13,224 bases of DNA, from NCBI GenBank assembly GCA_002501855.1, contig DAOM01000055.1, forward strand, positions 1 through 13,224, given 5' to 3'. How positions within the stretch are numbered: the first letter of the stretch is position 1; every line of letters begins with the position of its first letter. A program made the position numbers and the translations under genes. This document shows, piece after piece, positions 1 through 7,713 of the stretch. Source of the stretch: Candidatus Nitrosopolaris nunavutensis. GTDB lineage: Archaea > Thermoproteota > Nitrososphaeria > Nitrososphaerales > Nitrososphaeraceae. The notes beneath the pieces were generated by a model. It was given only the letters and a program-made list of their open reading frames with translations. It was not told where the DNA came from and searched no databases.

Positions 1-192
1 CTGCCGTATACTAAGGGGCTAAATTACATTTACCGTAGCCAAGACACCTTAGTAGAGCATTTTGCCTTGCAAAGTTTTTCAGTATAAAATATTTCAGAAT
101 AATAATTCTATTGAATTAAATTCATTTGTTTCTTTTTCTATTGATGTCGGGGCATGCCAGTTATAGAATCATTTCTTAGATCTTAGGCTAAG
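1..192. other. Window-edge stretch without an identifiable gene
   Basis: Frame 1 on the plus strand is open from the window edge to a TAA at 85-87, which could be the last 28 codons of a gene entering from the left. The peptide (starting LPYTKGLNYIYRSQ) is not one I recognise and is too short to call. The rest, up to the transposase relic, shows nothing I can assign, although the missing N-terminal part of that transposase would be expected here. Confidence 0.3.
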
Positions 193-474
193 CTATTTGG
201 TAGACATATTCTATGTTCAGATGGTGGAAGATGGTATTACCATGAAAATCAACTACACTCACTCATCGCTTCAAAAAAAAATATTATTGGAAGAGTAACG
301 AAATATGCTACTGATAGAACTGAAAATTTGGACGATTATTATCCGTGTATAAAGGGTGAACTACCGCATGTATACAAATGGCTACGACTGTTTGTATTCA
401 TGTATAATTTGAGAACATCACATATCAAATTTAGTCTATTGACTCGGATCATGCGAGAAGAGATGGATAACTAA
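193..474 (+). pseudogene. Relic of a thaumarchaeal DDE transposase, C-terminal part only
   Basis: One plus-strand frame is open from about 193 to the TAA at 472-474 but has no usable early start codon. It reads CSDGGRWYY (214-240), the usual context of the second catalytic Asp in DDE-type transposases (DGGxWY). It continues with NIIGRVTKYATDRTENLDDY and YYPC, then an HVYKWLRLFVFMYN helix. In thaumarchaeal IS transposases I know the corresponding block as IIER...DRTE..DDY.PC, where the E of IIER is the third catalytic acid; here that position is Gly. The N-terminal half with the first Asp is not visible upstream. Truncation together with loss of the catalytic Glu makes this a dead fragment. 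The family (IS6/IS240-like) is a guess from memory, and I could not define terminal inverted repeats or a target duplication. Confidence 0.6.
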
Positions 475-482
475 ATACATGA

Positions 483-752
483 AACAGCACTCATATCCGA
501 TATATCATACTAGACCGTATCGAATTCGGATTAAGAGAAGATGTACCAAGGGTTCCAGAAAAATCATGCACATAAGAGCTTCAGCTTATCTCTAGCAATA
601 TTATTAATATGCCTTATCCAACACTCGACCATGCTGCCATAAGGCGTTATGATATTCTACAGTCAAACTATCGCTATATTTGTTGACGGGTTGAAAACTT
701 ATTCGAAGATGATAGCGCGACCTACTTTAATTATTGTGAAATTAGGTTTTAA
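483..752 (+). pseudogene. Unidentified degraded coding sequence
   Basis: A single frame runs from just after a TGA at 480-482 to a TAA at 750-752 with only two internal stops (TAA 573-575, TGA 684-686). That is fewer stops than expected in DNA this AT-rich. The segments read like protein: LDRIEFGLREDVPRVPEK, then NIINMPYPTLDHAAIRRYDI, then RVENLFEDDSATYFNY. There is no convincing start. I do not recognise the family. It may be the remains of a gene next to the transposase relic, broken by two nonsense mutations. A chance run of open frame is the alternative. Confidence 0.35.
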
Positions 753-1232
753 ATGATAATCAAAGTTAAGGCGGTGGAATCATGTCGAATTAAATTGAAA
801 TTGATTTTTAGTTGATTTATTACCTGAATTTGAGGATGTTGCTGAAAGCGTAAGGTGATAGGTTAACTGAGTTTCTATCATCCTTCCGCGAGAAGATTCA
901 TTGTATTTAATTGCAAATTATCTGCTATTAAGATAAATTGAATATAATTTATTTTATTTGATTGAAGGATTTGTAACGCTATTAATGCTCGCCTTAGATT
1001 ATCTTGTTTCGAGCGTGAGATTAGCTATAAATCTGTAATTGTAAAGACCATTTGTTATCGAATTTGTATCGTAGATTATAAACCTACATTATTCGTTCTT
1101 ATCTATGATTAATTTAATAAAAAAATGTTGTAAATATTGAGGAGAGAATATAATATTCTGATTGTATTTGGCTCATAAACTATTAATATCTGAGGTTCAA
1201 GCAACTCTACAACTATTTAGTGAGTGACCTAT
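753..1232. other. Non-coding leader region upstream of the kdp operon
   Basis: An ATG at 753 overlaps the previous stop and begins 20 codons (MIIKVKAVESCRIK...). If one frameshift is allowed near 808, these continue into VDLLPEFEDVAESVR (811-855), so a second small relic is possible but unproved. From 858 to 1180 I see only AT-rich sequence with frequent stops in all frames. A TATA-like element closes the stretch at 1181-1189. No tRNA, CRISPR or obvious riboswitch fold was seen by eye. Confidence 0.4.
1181..1189 (+). promoter_or_regulatory. Candidate TATA box of the kdp operon
   Basis: TATTAATAT lies in an AT-rich setting. Archaeal initiation about 25 bases downstream would start a transcript near 1210, giving a leader of roughly 20 bases before the GTG at 1233. 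A second TATA-like run, AATATAATATT at 1147-1157, is an equally plausible alternative with a longer leader. Neither has a clear BRE. Confidence 0.3.
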
Positions 1233-1373
1233 GTGGACAAAATAAAAAGGGTTGCTGCTGACCAGCTACCGCTAATAAGCATCCTATCAGTGCTTTTTGT
1301 TCCTTTTGGATGGGATGAAATCAGAGGTTTGTGGATGCGTCTTACCTCTACCGAAAGAACAGGATGGTGTTAA
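1233..1373 (+). CDS. Possible 46-residue leader/membrane peptide ahead of kdpA
   Basis: A GTG at 1233 opens 46 codons ending at TAA 1371-1373, only nine bases before the kdpA ATG. The peptide has a basic, polar start (VDKIKRVAADQ), one hydrophobic stretch (LPLISILSVLFVPFGW, about residues 12-27) and a polar C-terminus ending WC. This is the place where bacterial kdpF normally sits, but I see no KdpF signature in it; that signature is in the peptide downstream of kdpC. The tight spacing and the GGATGGTG near its end, which could serve as the kdpA ribosome-binding site, suggest translational coupling if the peptide is real. It has no strong Shine-Dalgarno of its own (GAGTGA at 1222-1227 is the best). 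It could be a small subunit, an attenuator-like leader peptide, or a chance ORF. Confidence 0.35.
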   Translation: MDKIKRVAADQLPLISILSVLFVPFGWDEIRGLWMRLTSTERTGWC

Positions 1374-1382
1374 TTTAATTTA

Positions 1383-3011
1383 ATGAATCCAATAGTAGAA
1401 TTAATTGTTGTTTTTGGAGGAACATTAAGTTTGTCAGTTCCTTTTGGACTGTATATTGCCAGGATGATATCCTATGAATTGAGACCATTGGAAGCTCCAC
1501 TTGCAAGAGTCGAAAATGGATTTTACAAGTTAATTGGGATAGATAAGGACAAACAGATGACATGGAAAGAATATTCGCTTGCCCTAATGCTTACGAATGT
1601 CATTGTGGCAGGCTTTACTTTTTTTATGTTAGTATTTCAGAACCTTTTTCCATCTTCAACACATGTGAATGGGCTTTCAATTGATTTGGCCTTTCACACT
1701 GCGATTTCATTTGTTACAAATACTGATCTACAGCATTATGCAGGCGACCAGCAACTTTCGGTAATATCCCAAATGATTCCACTTACTTTTGTTATGTTTG
1801 TAGCTCCTGCTTCCGGGATTGCTGCTGCGTTTGCCTTTATCCGCGGTTTTATAAGAAAGAATTTTGGGCTTGGTAATTTCTATGTCGACTTTATAAGAAT
1901 AATTTTAACACTACTACTTCCTGTTGCATTTGGTTCTGCCTTGCTTCTTATGCTGTTGGGAGTTCCACAGACTCTGCAATCATCGGTTACGATCAATCAT
2001 ACCTTGGAAGGACATAATCAAACCATTACAACAGGCCCTGTTGCTTCTTTGGAATCTATTAAGGATCTTGGAAGCAATGGTGGCGGATACTATGGTGCAA
2101 ATTCCGGTCATCCATTTGAGAATCCTAATGGTCTTTCAAATACCTATGAAATGTTTCTCATGTTGATAATTCCTTTGTCATTTCCTATTGCGTACGCCAA
2201 ATTGGTAGGAAAGGCTCGAGGAGTATCATTACTATTAACCATACTTATCGCGTTTGGAATTTTGCTGGCAATAGCCTTCAGTCAAGTAAGTGGGCCTACC
2301 GGTTTAGAAACTAGGTTTGGCAGTTTCGGTACCGAATTTTTCAATACCGTCTCTATATCTACGAATACTGGATCAGCGAATTCAGCACTAAGTGGAATGT
2401 CACCAAATCCAGTAATGTCTTTTCTGCTTGGTATGTTTATTCAATCCGTTCCTGGAGCTGATGGTACAGGAATTATGTATATGATCATCTACGTAATCAT
2501 AACTCTCTTTCTAGTTGGCTTGATGGTTGGCAAGACTCCAGAATTTATGAACATGAAAATAAACCCAAAAAATGTCAAATTAGCTGTATTTGTATTCTTA
2601 ATGCATCCTGCTTTAATATTAATTCCAACCGTAATTGCGTTTACTACTGGAAATGCTCAGAGTGTGTTAGGCGTTCCTGCAGGAAAGATGACAACAGCCT
2701 CAGGCTATACTCAAGCATTATACGAATACACATCTGCAGCAGCTAATAATGGCTCTGATTACCTGGGAACTTCTGCCAACACACCCTTTTGGAACTGGTC
2801 AACTGCAATAGTTATGTTTCTTGGAAGATACGTGCCAATAGTGTTGATGCTGGCTATCGCAGGCTCCTTCACAGTCAAAGATAGAAAAGATGCCATCGAA
2901 CCAATCAGGACACACGGCCCGTTGTTTATTTCAGTATTATTGGTCATGACGTTCCTTTTGACAGCACTAACTTTCTTCCCATTCATAGTAATAGGACCGT
3001 TTTCAATGTAA
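1383..3011 (+). CDS. kdpA: Potassium-transporting ATPase, K+-conducting subunit A
   Basis: KdpA is the polytopic membrane subunit of the KdpFABC pump that selects and conducts K+. At 542 residues it is close to the 557 of the E. coli protein. The repeated pore-loop motifs are visible in order: FVTNTDLQ around residues 110-116, SNGGGYYGANSGHPFENP with the selectivity glycines near 233-235, STNTGSANSA around Gly330, and SAAANNGSDYLG with Asn455-Asn456-Gly457. These match the four filter regions of the family. About ten hydrophobic segments span the protein, including a start (IVELIVVFGGTLSLSVPFGL) typical of KdpA. The ATG at 1383 gives the family N-terminus. It is the first large gene of the operon, with 23 bases before kdpB. 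Nothing suggests damage. Assignment is secure from motif agreement and the kdpBC neighbours. Confidence 0.97.
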   Translation: MNPIVELIVVFGGTLSLSVPFGLYIARMISYELRPLEAPLARVENGFYKLIGIDKDKQMTWKEYSLALMLTNVIVAGFTFFMLVFQNLFPSSTHVNGLSIDLAFHTAISFVTNTDLQHYAGDQQLSVISQMIPLTFVMFVAPASGIAAAFAFIRGFIRKNFGLGNFYVDFIRIILTLLLPVAFGSALLLMLLGVPQTLQSSVTINHTLEGHNQTITTGPVASLESIKDLGSNGGGYYGANSGHPFENPNGLSNTYEMFLMLIIPLSFPIAYAKLVGKARGVSLLLTILIAFGILLAIAFSQVSGPTGLETRFGSFGTEFFNTVSISTNTGSANSALSGMSPNPVMSFLLGMFIQSVPGADGTGIMYMIIYVIITLFLVGLMVGKTPEFMNMKINPKNVKLAVFVFLMHPALILIPTVIAFTTGNAQSVLGVPAGKMTTASGYTQALYEYTSAAANNGSDYLGTSANTPFWNWSTAIVMFLGRYVPIVLMLAIAGSFTVKDRKDAIEPIRTHGPLFISVLLVMTFLLTALTFFPFIVIGPFSM

Positions 3012-3034
3012 TGGAAATAGGATAAATAGGAATA

Positions 3035-5266
3035 ATGAGAATGAGACAAAAATTCAAATACAAGAATAATAAAAATAATGGTTCTACTTTTACAAAAGAT
3101 CTATCGAATATAAATAGAAAACAAGTAATACTTGGTTCCCTTACAAAACTAAACCCTTACTATTTAGCAAAAAATAATGCGGTAATGTTTGCAGTAGAGG
3201 TTGGATTTGTACTAGTTTTTGCTATTGGTCTAGCGCTCCCGACTATACCAAAAGAGTTTGCTAGTCAAACTCCGATATTCTATTATGAAGTAGCAGTAAT
3301 ACTAATTATTACAGTCTGGTTTGCTACATTTTCAGAAGCCCTATCAGAAGCTCAGGCTAAAGCCCGAGTAGATTCTCTAAGAAGCCTCGAAAAAGAAGTT
3401 TCGGCTAGGAAAATAGTGGGCGAGGGAAAGAAAGAAGTTATCGTGACTTCTACCAGTCTCAAACCGGGGGATGAAGTACTGGTTTATGTAGGTGAGATAA
3501 TTCCAAGGGATGGTCTTGTTTGTGAAGGAAAGGCTTTTGTAGACGAATCAATGATGACTGGAGAATCAAACCCGATATTCAAAGATAAGGATGATCATGT
3601 CATTGGTGGAACAAGAATAGCAAGTGACAAGTTGCGAATTGAAATCACTGCGGAGGTTGGTAGAAGCTTTCTTGATGAAATGGTTAGTTTAATAGAAAGT
3701 GCTACAAGACCTAAAACCAAAAATGAAATAGCTTTAACAATACTGCTAGCAGGGCTATCATTAATATTTATAATGGTTGTTGGAAGCCTCCTTTTCTTTG
3801 CATTCTTTCTTGGATACATTGCTGATATTGCAATGCTGATTGCGCTTCTAGTAGCTCTGATGCCTACAACAATAGGAGGACTCTTATCTGCGATAGGTGT
3901 TGCTGGTATTACTAGGATTGGAAGAGATAACATAGTAGCCAAATCTGGAAAAGGTATTGAAGCAGCTGGAGATTGTGATATTTTGATATTAGATAAGACA
4001 GGAACCATTACAGAAGGAAGTAGAAGTGCCAACGAATTCATACCGTTGCAAAAATACGCAGAAAAAGATGTAGGACAAGCAGCTTTTGCAGCATCATATC
4101 ATGATATCACCCACGAGGGAAAATCAATAGTACATCTAGCAGAAGAGAAAAGATTCATTCCCCCATTAATAGAAAAAATACTTACTGGCAGACAAATTGA
4201 TTTTAGTGCCGAGACTAGATTCAGCGGTCTTGAATTTATACAGGACAAAAGATTGGCACTCAGTACAGAGCAACAAGAAGCGGTTTCAACAATTCACAAG
4301 TTTGAAGATGGAAATGCAGAACAGCAAGTTAGCACTAATGGAAATGCTAGTACTAGAGTTAGTCGCATGCTATTAGAATTAGAGCAGCGTAATGAAGAGG
4401 TAAAGATTCTTAAGGGTTCTGTAGATGCCATGCTAAAATTTCTTACGCATGCTAACGAAGCTGAATTGAAATGGAAAGCTCAAGAAGTATCTAAGATTGG
4501 TGAAACACCACTTTTAATAGCAATAAATAGTGAAGCAATCGGTCTTGTCGCTTTAAAAGACAACCTCAAGGAAAACATACGCCAGAAGCTTGACGAAGTT
4601 CATTCTACTGGTATCACTACTGTGATGCTTACGGGAGATAATCAGCTAACAGCTCAAGTAATTGGAAAGGAGGCTAATGTAGATCAAGTGATGGCAGAAG
4701 CAAAACCCACAGACAAATTAGTAAGAGTTGAAGAAGAACAGACCAAAGGTCATGTAATAGGTATGGTAGGCGATGGAACCAACGATGCACCGGCACTAGC
4801 TAAAGCTGACATTGGACTAGCAATGAATAGCGGAACTGCTGCTGCAAAAGAAGCTGCTAATATGGTGGATCTAGATTCTGACCCTTCAAAGATATTGAAA
4901 GTGGTAAAACTAGGCAAACAATTGCTAATGACACGTGGAGCTATCACAACATTCAGTATAGCTAACGATGTTGCCAAATATTTTGCAATACTTCCTGCCA
5001 TATTTGCGACTAGTAATCCAAAGCTAGCAGTTCTTAATGTAATGCAGCTGCATAGTCCTGCGACTGCTATACTGGCTACATTGATTTTCAACGCAATAAT
5101 GATACCAGCACTAATTCCATTATCCTTGCGAGGTGTTAGCTTTAGACCAGAGCCGCCTGAGAAAACCTTCATTAGAAATATGCTTATCTACGGCCTAGGC
5201 GGACTAGCTTTACCTTTCGTTGGGATAAAGGCTATTGACCTTTTGCTAACACTTTTCATGAGGTGA
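3035..5266 (+). CDS. kdpB: Potassium-transporting ATPase, P-type ATP-hydrolysing subunit B
   Basis: KdpB is the P-type ATPase subunit that powers K+ uptake. The family landmarks are intact: TGES at residues 175-178 (actuator domain), DKTGT with the phosphorylated Asp320, FSAETRFSG with Phe390 matching the adenine-stacking Phe of E. coli, KGSVDA from Lys460 (nucleotide-binding domain), MLTGDN at 531-536, GDGTNDAP at 579-586, and FSIANDVAKYFA with Asp645 and Lys648, the charged pair coupled to K+ transport. The closing IYGLGGL...GIKAIDLLLT is also typical. At 743 residues it is about 60 longer than the E. coli protein. About 50 of the extra residues form an insertion between Arg406 and Lys460; the rest is a basic, Asn-rich N-terminal extension. 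The start may be ATG 3035 or ATG 3041. The stop at 5264-5266 is part of the kdpC Shine-Dalgarno sequence. Confidence 0.97.
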   Translation: MRMRQKFKYKNNKNNGSTFTKDLSNINRKQVILGSLTKLNPYYLAKNNAVMFAVEVGFVLVFAIGLALPTIPKEFASQTPIFYYEVAVILIITVWFATFSEALSEAQAKARVDSLRSLEKEVSARKIVGEGKKEVIVTSTSLKPGDEVLVYVGEIIPRDGLVCEGKAFVDESMMTGESNPIFKDKDDHVIGGTRIASDKLRIEITAEVGRSFLDEMVSLIESATRPKTKNEIALTILLAGLSLIFIMVVGSLLFFAFFLGYIADIAMLIALLVALMPTTIGGLLSAIGVAGITRIGRDNIVAKSGKGIEAAGDCDILILDKTGTITEGSRSANEFIPLQKYAEKDVGQAAFAASYHDITHEGKSIVHLAEEKRFIPPLIEKILTGRQIDFSAETRFSGLEFIQDKRLALSTEQQEAVSTIHKFEDGNAEQQVSTNGNASTRVSRMLLELEQRNEEVKILKGSVDAMLKFLTHANEAELKWKAQEVSKIGETPLLIAINSEAIGLVALKDNLKENIRQKLDEVHSTGITTVMLTGDNQLTAQVIGKEANVDQVMAEAKPTDKLVRVEEEQTKGHVIGMVGDGTNDAPALAKADIGLAMNSGTAAAKEAANMVDLDSDPSKILKVVKLGKQLLMTRGAITTFSIANDVAKYFAILPAIFATSNPKLAVLNVMQLHSPATAILATLIFNAIMIPALIPLSLRGVSFRPEPPEKTFIRNMLIYGLGGLALPFVGIKAIDLLLTLFMR
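5260..5266 (+). promoter_or_regulatory. Shine-Dalgarno site deciding the kdpC start
   Basis: GAGGTGA matches the archaeal 16S anti-Shine-Dalgarno and contains the kdpB stop codon TGA. It lies six bases before GTG 5273, twelve before ATG 5279 and eighteen before ATG 5285, so GTG 5273 is the preferred kdpC start. The overlap implies translational coupling of kdpB and kdpC. Confidence 0.6.
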
Positions 5267-5272
5267 ATAATA

Positions 5273-5842
5273 GTGATAATGAATATGATAGGTGAAAAAG
5301 GATTGAAAATTTTAGAGCAAATAAAAAGTCAAATAAATAAGAATATACTTAGTCCTCCAATCAAAGTAGTAATACTGATGTTAGTAGTAACAGGTATTGT
5401 TTACCCTCTCGTTCTAGTAGTAATAGGTCAAAGTACACTCCCATATCAATCAAATGGGAGCTTAATTACCGTTAACGGAAAAGTAATTGGTTCAAAACTT
5501 ATAGCACAAGATTTTAAATCTCCAAAGTTCTTTCATCCAAGGCCTTCAACAGAGTCAGCATCAAACGTGGATCCGGATATAACTCCTGAAAATGCCTTGT
5601 TGCAAATTTCGAATGTAAGTCAAGCTACTGGTATAAATCAAAACGCGCTAACAACATTAATTGAACTCAATGTAGAAAGAAACAGAGTCAGCAATATGGT
5701 GGCATTTGCTCCTGACTATGTCAATGTATTGGAAGTTAACTTGGAATTAGTAAATCAATATCCTGACGTTTATAGTGCGTTCTCGAATAATGCAGATCCT
5801 CAAAAAACAACAGCAGGTATCACCAGCCTGGGAGGGGGGTGA
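5273..5842 (+). CDS. kdpC: Potassium-transporting ATPase, accessory subunit C
   Basis: KdpC is the single-span subunit of the Kdp complex, thought to assist its assembly and ATP binding. The 189 residues match the usual length (190 in E. coli). A cytoplasmic basic N-terminus (about 1-29) precedes one membrane segment (about 30-51, PIKVVILMLVVTGIVYPLVL) and an external domain. Family signatures are NGSLI followed by GSKLIAQDF, and FKSPKFFHPRPS at residues 81-92; the C-terminal helix contains ALTTLIELNVERN. The E. coli counterparts are NGSLI, GSSLIGQEF and the YFHSRPS region. The GTG at 5273 is chosen because of the well-placed GAGGTGA; ATG 5279 or 5285 would shorten it by two or four residues. 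Its last codons carry a G-rich Shine-Dalgarno for the small downstream gene. Confidence 0.95.
   Translation: MIMNMIGEKGLKILEQIKSQINKNILSPPIKVVILMLVVTGIVYPLVLVVIGQSTLPYQSNGSLITVNGKVIGSKLIAQDFKSPKFFHPRPSTESASNVDPDITPENALLQISNVSQATGINQNALTTLIELNVERNRVSNMVAFAPDYVNVLEVNLELVNQYPDVYSAFSNNADPQKTTAGITSLGGG
5831..5842 (+). promoter_or_regulatory. Shine-Dalgarno site of the kdpF-like gene
   Basis: GGAGGGGGGTGA overlaps the end of kdpC, with its TGA as the kdpC stop. The GGTGA core ends eight bases before ATG 5851. The arrangement repeats the kdpB/kdpC junction and supports coupled translation of the small membrane peptide. Confidence 0.55.
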
Positions 5843-5850
5843 ATCGTAGT

Positions 5851-5943
5851 ATGGAGGCAATTATAGCCGCATATGTATTATCTCTAGTTGTTGCCTCAGG
5901 TGCATTAATGTACTCGTTATTGAGAGCAGAAAAACCGAAGTAG
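5851..5943 (+). CDS. kdpF: KdpF-like small membrane subunit
   Basis: The 30-codon ORF encodes one hydrophobic helix (about residues 3-23, IIAAYVLSLVVASGALMYSLL) and a short charged tail (RAEKPK). The segment GALMYSLLRAEK keeps the pattern G-x-L-x-Y-x-L-x-x-A-E of bacterial KdpF (E. coli GYLVYALINAEAF), and the length is nearly the same (29 in E. coli). KdpF is a non-essential stabilising subunit that lies in the membrane against KdpA and KdpB. The start ATG is eight bases after a GGTGA site at the end of kdpC, and the stop is TAG 5941-5943. Most kdp operons have kdpF first; here it is last, giving kdpABCF. The pattern match and operon position are seen directly; the function is inferred. Any other one-helix peptide is the alternative. 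Confidence 0.75.
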   Translation: MEAIIAAYVLSLVVASGALMYSLLRAEKPK

Positions 5944-6440
5944 AAAACGGAAAGCTGGAGGTAATCATTATCTGAATATTACGTTCAAAATAGATAATCA
6001 ATCATCCTACTTTGTTATAGACTTTGTCGTAATTCACGCTCAGAACAAGATCATAGCTAAGCATAAATAATTTTAGATATATTTGAACAAAATAAAATAA
6101 ATTATATTCAGGTTATTTATACCATTAATAGCGCCATATTATTGAGGCGCATGCTGTAGTAGTATGCTATCCAATTCCAATATTAGACCCCATGTAATTA
6201 TTGGGGCCAATGCGGATGCGTGAACCAAATTTGACATAATTTTCGATCCCTCAAGACTAGGATAGAGATAGGGATATGGTTTTTACTATCTAAACTCCTA
6301 CTTAATAAGTCCTAAGTTGTACTAAAAGCAGTTTGTACTCGGCTAAGGCATGGATGCTATTTGGCGCTGTAGCAGTAATTATGGGCATTCTGGGAAAGAT
6401 TACGCTGAATACATAATAAGATGTGTAAAAAAAGGAAGTC
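5944..6440. other. Intergenic region downstream of the kdp operon
   Basis: No gene is supported. Two short inverted repeats lie in the middle: GCGCC (6131-6135) with GGCGC (6146-6150), and CCCCA (6188-6192) with TGGGG (6202-6206). Both are only five base pairs and lack a following T run, so they are not convincing terminators. T-rich sequence around 6011-6030 could end the kdp transcript. A 20-codon hydrophobic ORF at 6354-6416 is too short to call. Confidence 0.4.
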
Positions 6441-7645
6441 ATGCAGGAGGATTCGTTACTTAGACAAATATTTTACACAATATTAAGCGCTAACACCAAT
6501 AATCCTATCAACTTAGGAATTATAGCACCTACAAGTGAAGGCAAGACATATCCGGTTACTAGGACTTTAAAATATGTGCCAAAGGAAGATGTGTGGCTCG
6601 TTGGTGGTATGTCTCCAAAAATATTGGTAAGACAAAAAGGCGTGCTTGTTGATGAATCTAACAAACATTAAGACCACAACTAAAAGATTTGGATGGACAG
6701 ATCGAAGGCGCCAAAGATCGCCATGACAAAGAAACTGCGGGAAAACTAAAGGAACAGAAGGAGGAGTTAATAGAGAAGTGCAGATATTTAATCAAGCTAG
6801 GTGGCACAACTTTAGTTTTTTTGTAGCCGCGAGATCATGAATTATGGAACATGCTCAAGCCAATTCTATCTCATGACAGCTATCACATTGAGTATCCTTA
6901 TGTTGACAAGAATGATAAAGAGGGCATATTTGTAAAGCGTGTTGTTATGCAGGGATATCCTGCTTGCATCTTCTGTACAGCTAGAGACGAAAGTTATTGG
7001 CATGACTGGGACGAAATTGTAAGCCGCTTCTTGATATCTTCACCAACTATGAACACACTGAAATACCAACAATCCAATATGCTTATTGCAATAAAAAATG
7101 GGTTGCCAGGCTGCATACAGCAGGATCTTGTAATATCAGATGAAGAAGTGGAGTTAGCAAGAGAATGCTACAAGTACGTTAGAGATGAAATGCGACAATT
7201 GACTAGCATAACAATAGCGTCTGACATTAAGAGAGAATCCAATTTAATATGGATACCATACTCTGACTATCTTGCTGAAGCACTTCCTGCAGAAAAAGGG
7301 ACGGATGTCAGAATGACCAAACGCATTTTTGCTTTTCTCAACGTAGTAACGTTAGCAAGTTCTCAAAGTAGGATGAAACTAATAATGGGCATTGAACAAT
7401 CCCCTATTGCTGATTTAACCGACCTGCAAGAAGTACTTTACATGACTTACAATCTAACTGGGATACCTTCATACAAGCTCAAGTTTCTTAAGGAAGATTT
7501 TCTTCCTTTATACAATTCAAAAACTAAGCCAGACGAGAAAGATGGCAAGGTAGAGAAGATGAAGGCTGTAACTTCGCGTGAGATATGTGATTATTATAAA
7601 GCAAAGCACAAAAAATCAATCACCACTGCTTACCCCGACCAATAA
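6441..7645 (+). pseudogene. Broken thaumarchaeal P-loop ATPase-like gene (helicase/primase-type family)
   Basis: Three pieces of one protein line up. The first (6441 to about 6665) has NPINLGIIAPTSEGKT with a Walker A-like SEGKT at residues 32-36, and ends in VDESNK. Removing one base's worth of shift at 6666-6667 (CA where CCA is expected) continues the protein as LRPQLKDLDGQIEGAKDR and a Lys/Glu-rich coiled coil, up to LGGTTLVFL. An amber codon at 6824-6826 then interrupts PRDHELWNMLKPILSHDSY, probably replacing GAG (Glu). The remaining frame is open to 7645 and ends in REICDYYKAKHKKSITT, which looks like the start of a winged-helix tail cut short. A stop lies just upstream of the first ATG, so the N-terminus also seems lost. 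I recall this family as hypothetical ATPases in thaumarchaeal genomes; the biochemical role is unknown. With a frameshift, a nonsense codon and probable truncation at both ends, it is a pseudogene. Confidence 0.75.
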
Positions 7646-7713
7646 GCAATATTAAATCGTCTTTAGGAAAGGTCAGCCGTAAATGATATGGCATCTCTAT
7701 TTTTGCTTCTTGC

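Noticed and set aside
3595..5172. Long minus-strand frames inside kdpB (3595-4041 and 4750-5172)
   Set aside because: They are mirror frames of strongly conserved kdpB codons and have no family features or promoter.
6131..6206. Two five-base-pair inverted repeats as terminators or a structured RNA
   Set aside because: Stems are short, loops long, and there is no T tract after them; archaeal terminators depend mainly on T tracts.
6354..6416. 20-codon hydrophobic ORF (MLFGAVAVIMGILGK...)
   Set aside because: Too short, with no Shine-Dalgarno or TATA support, and not near a partner gene. A hydrophobic run of this length is expected by chance in AT-rich DNA.
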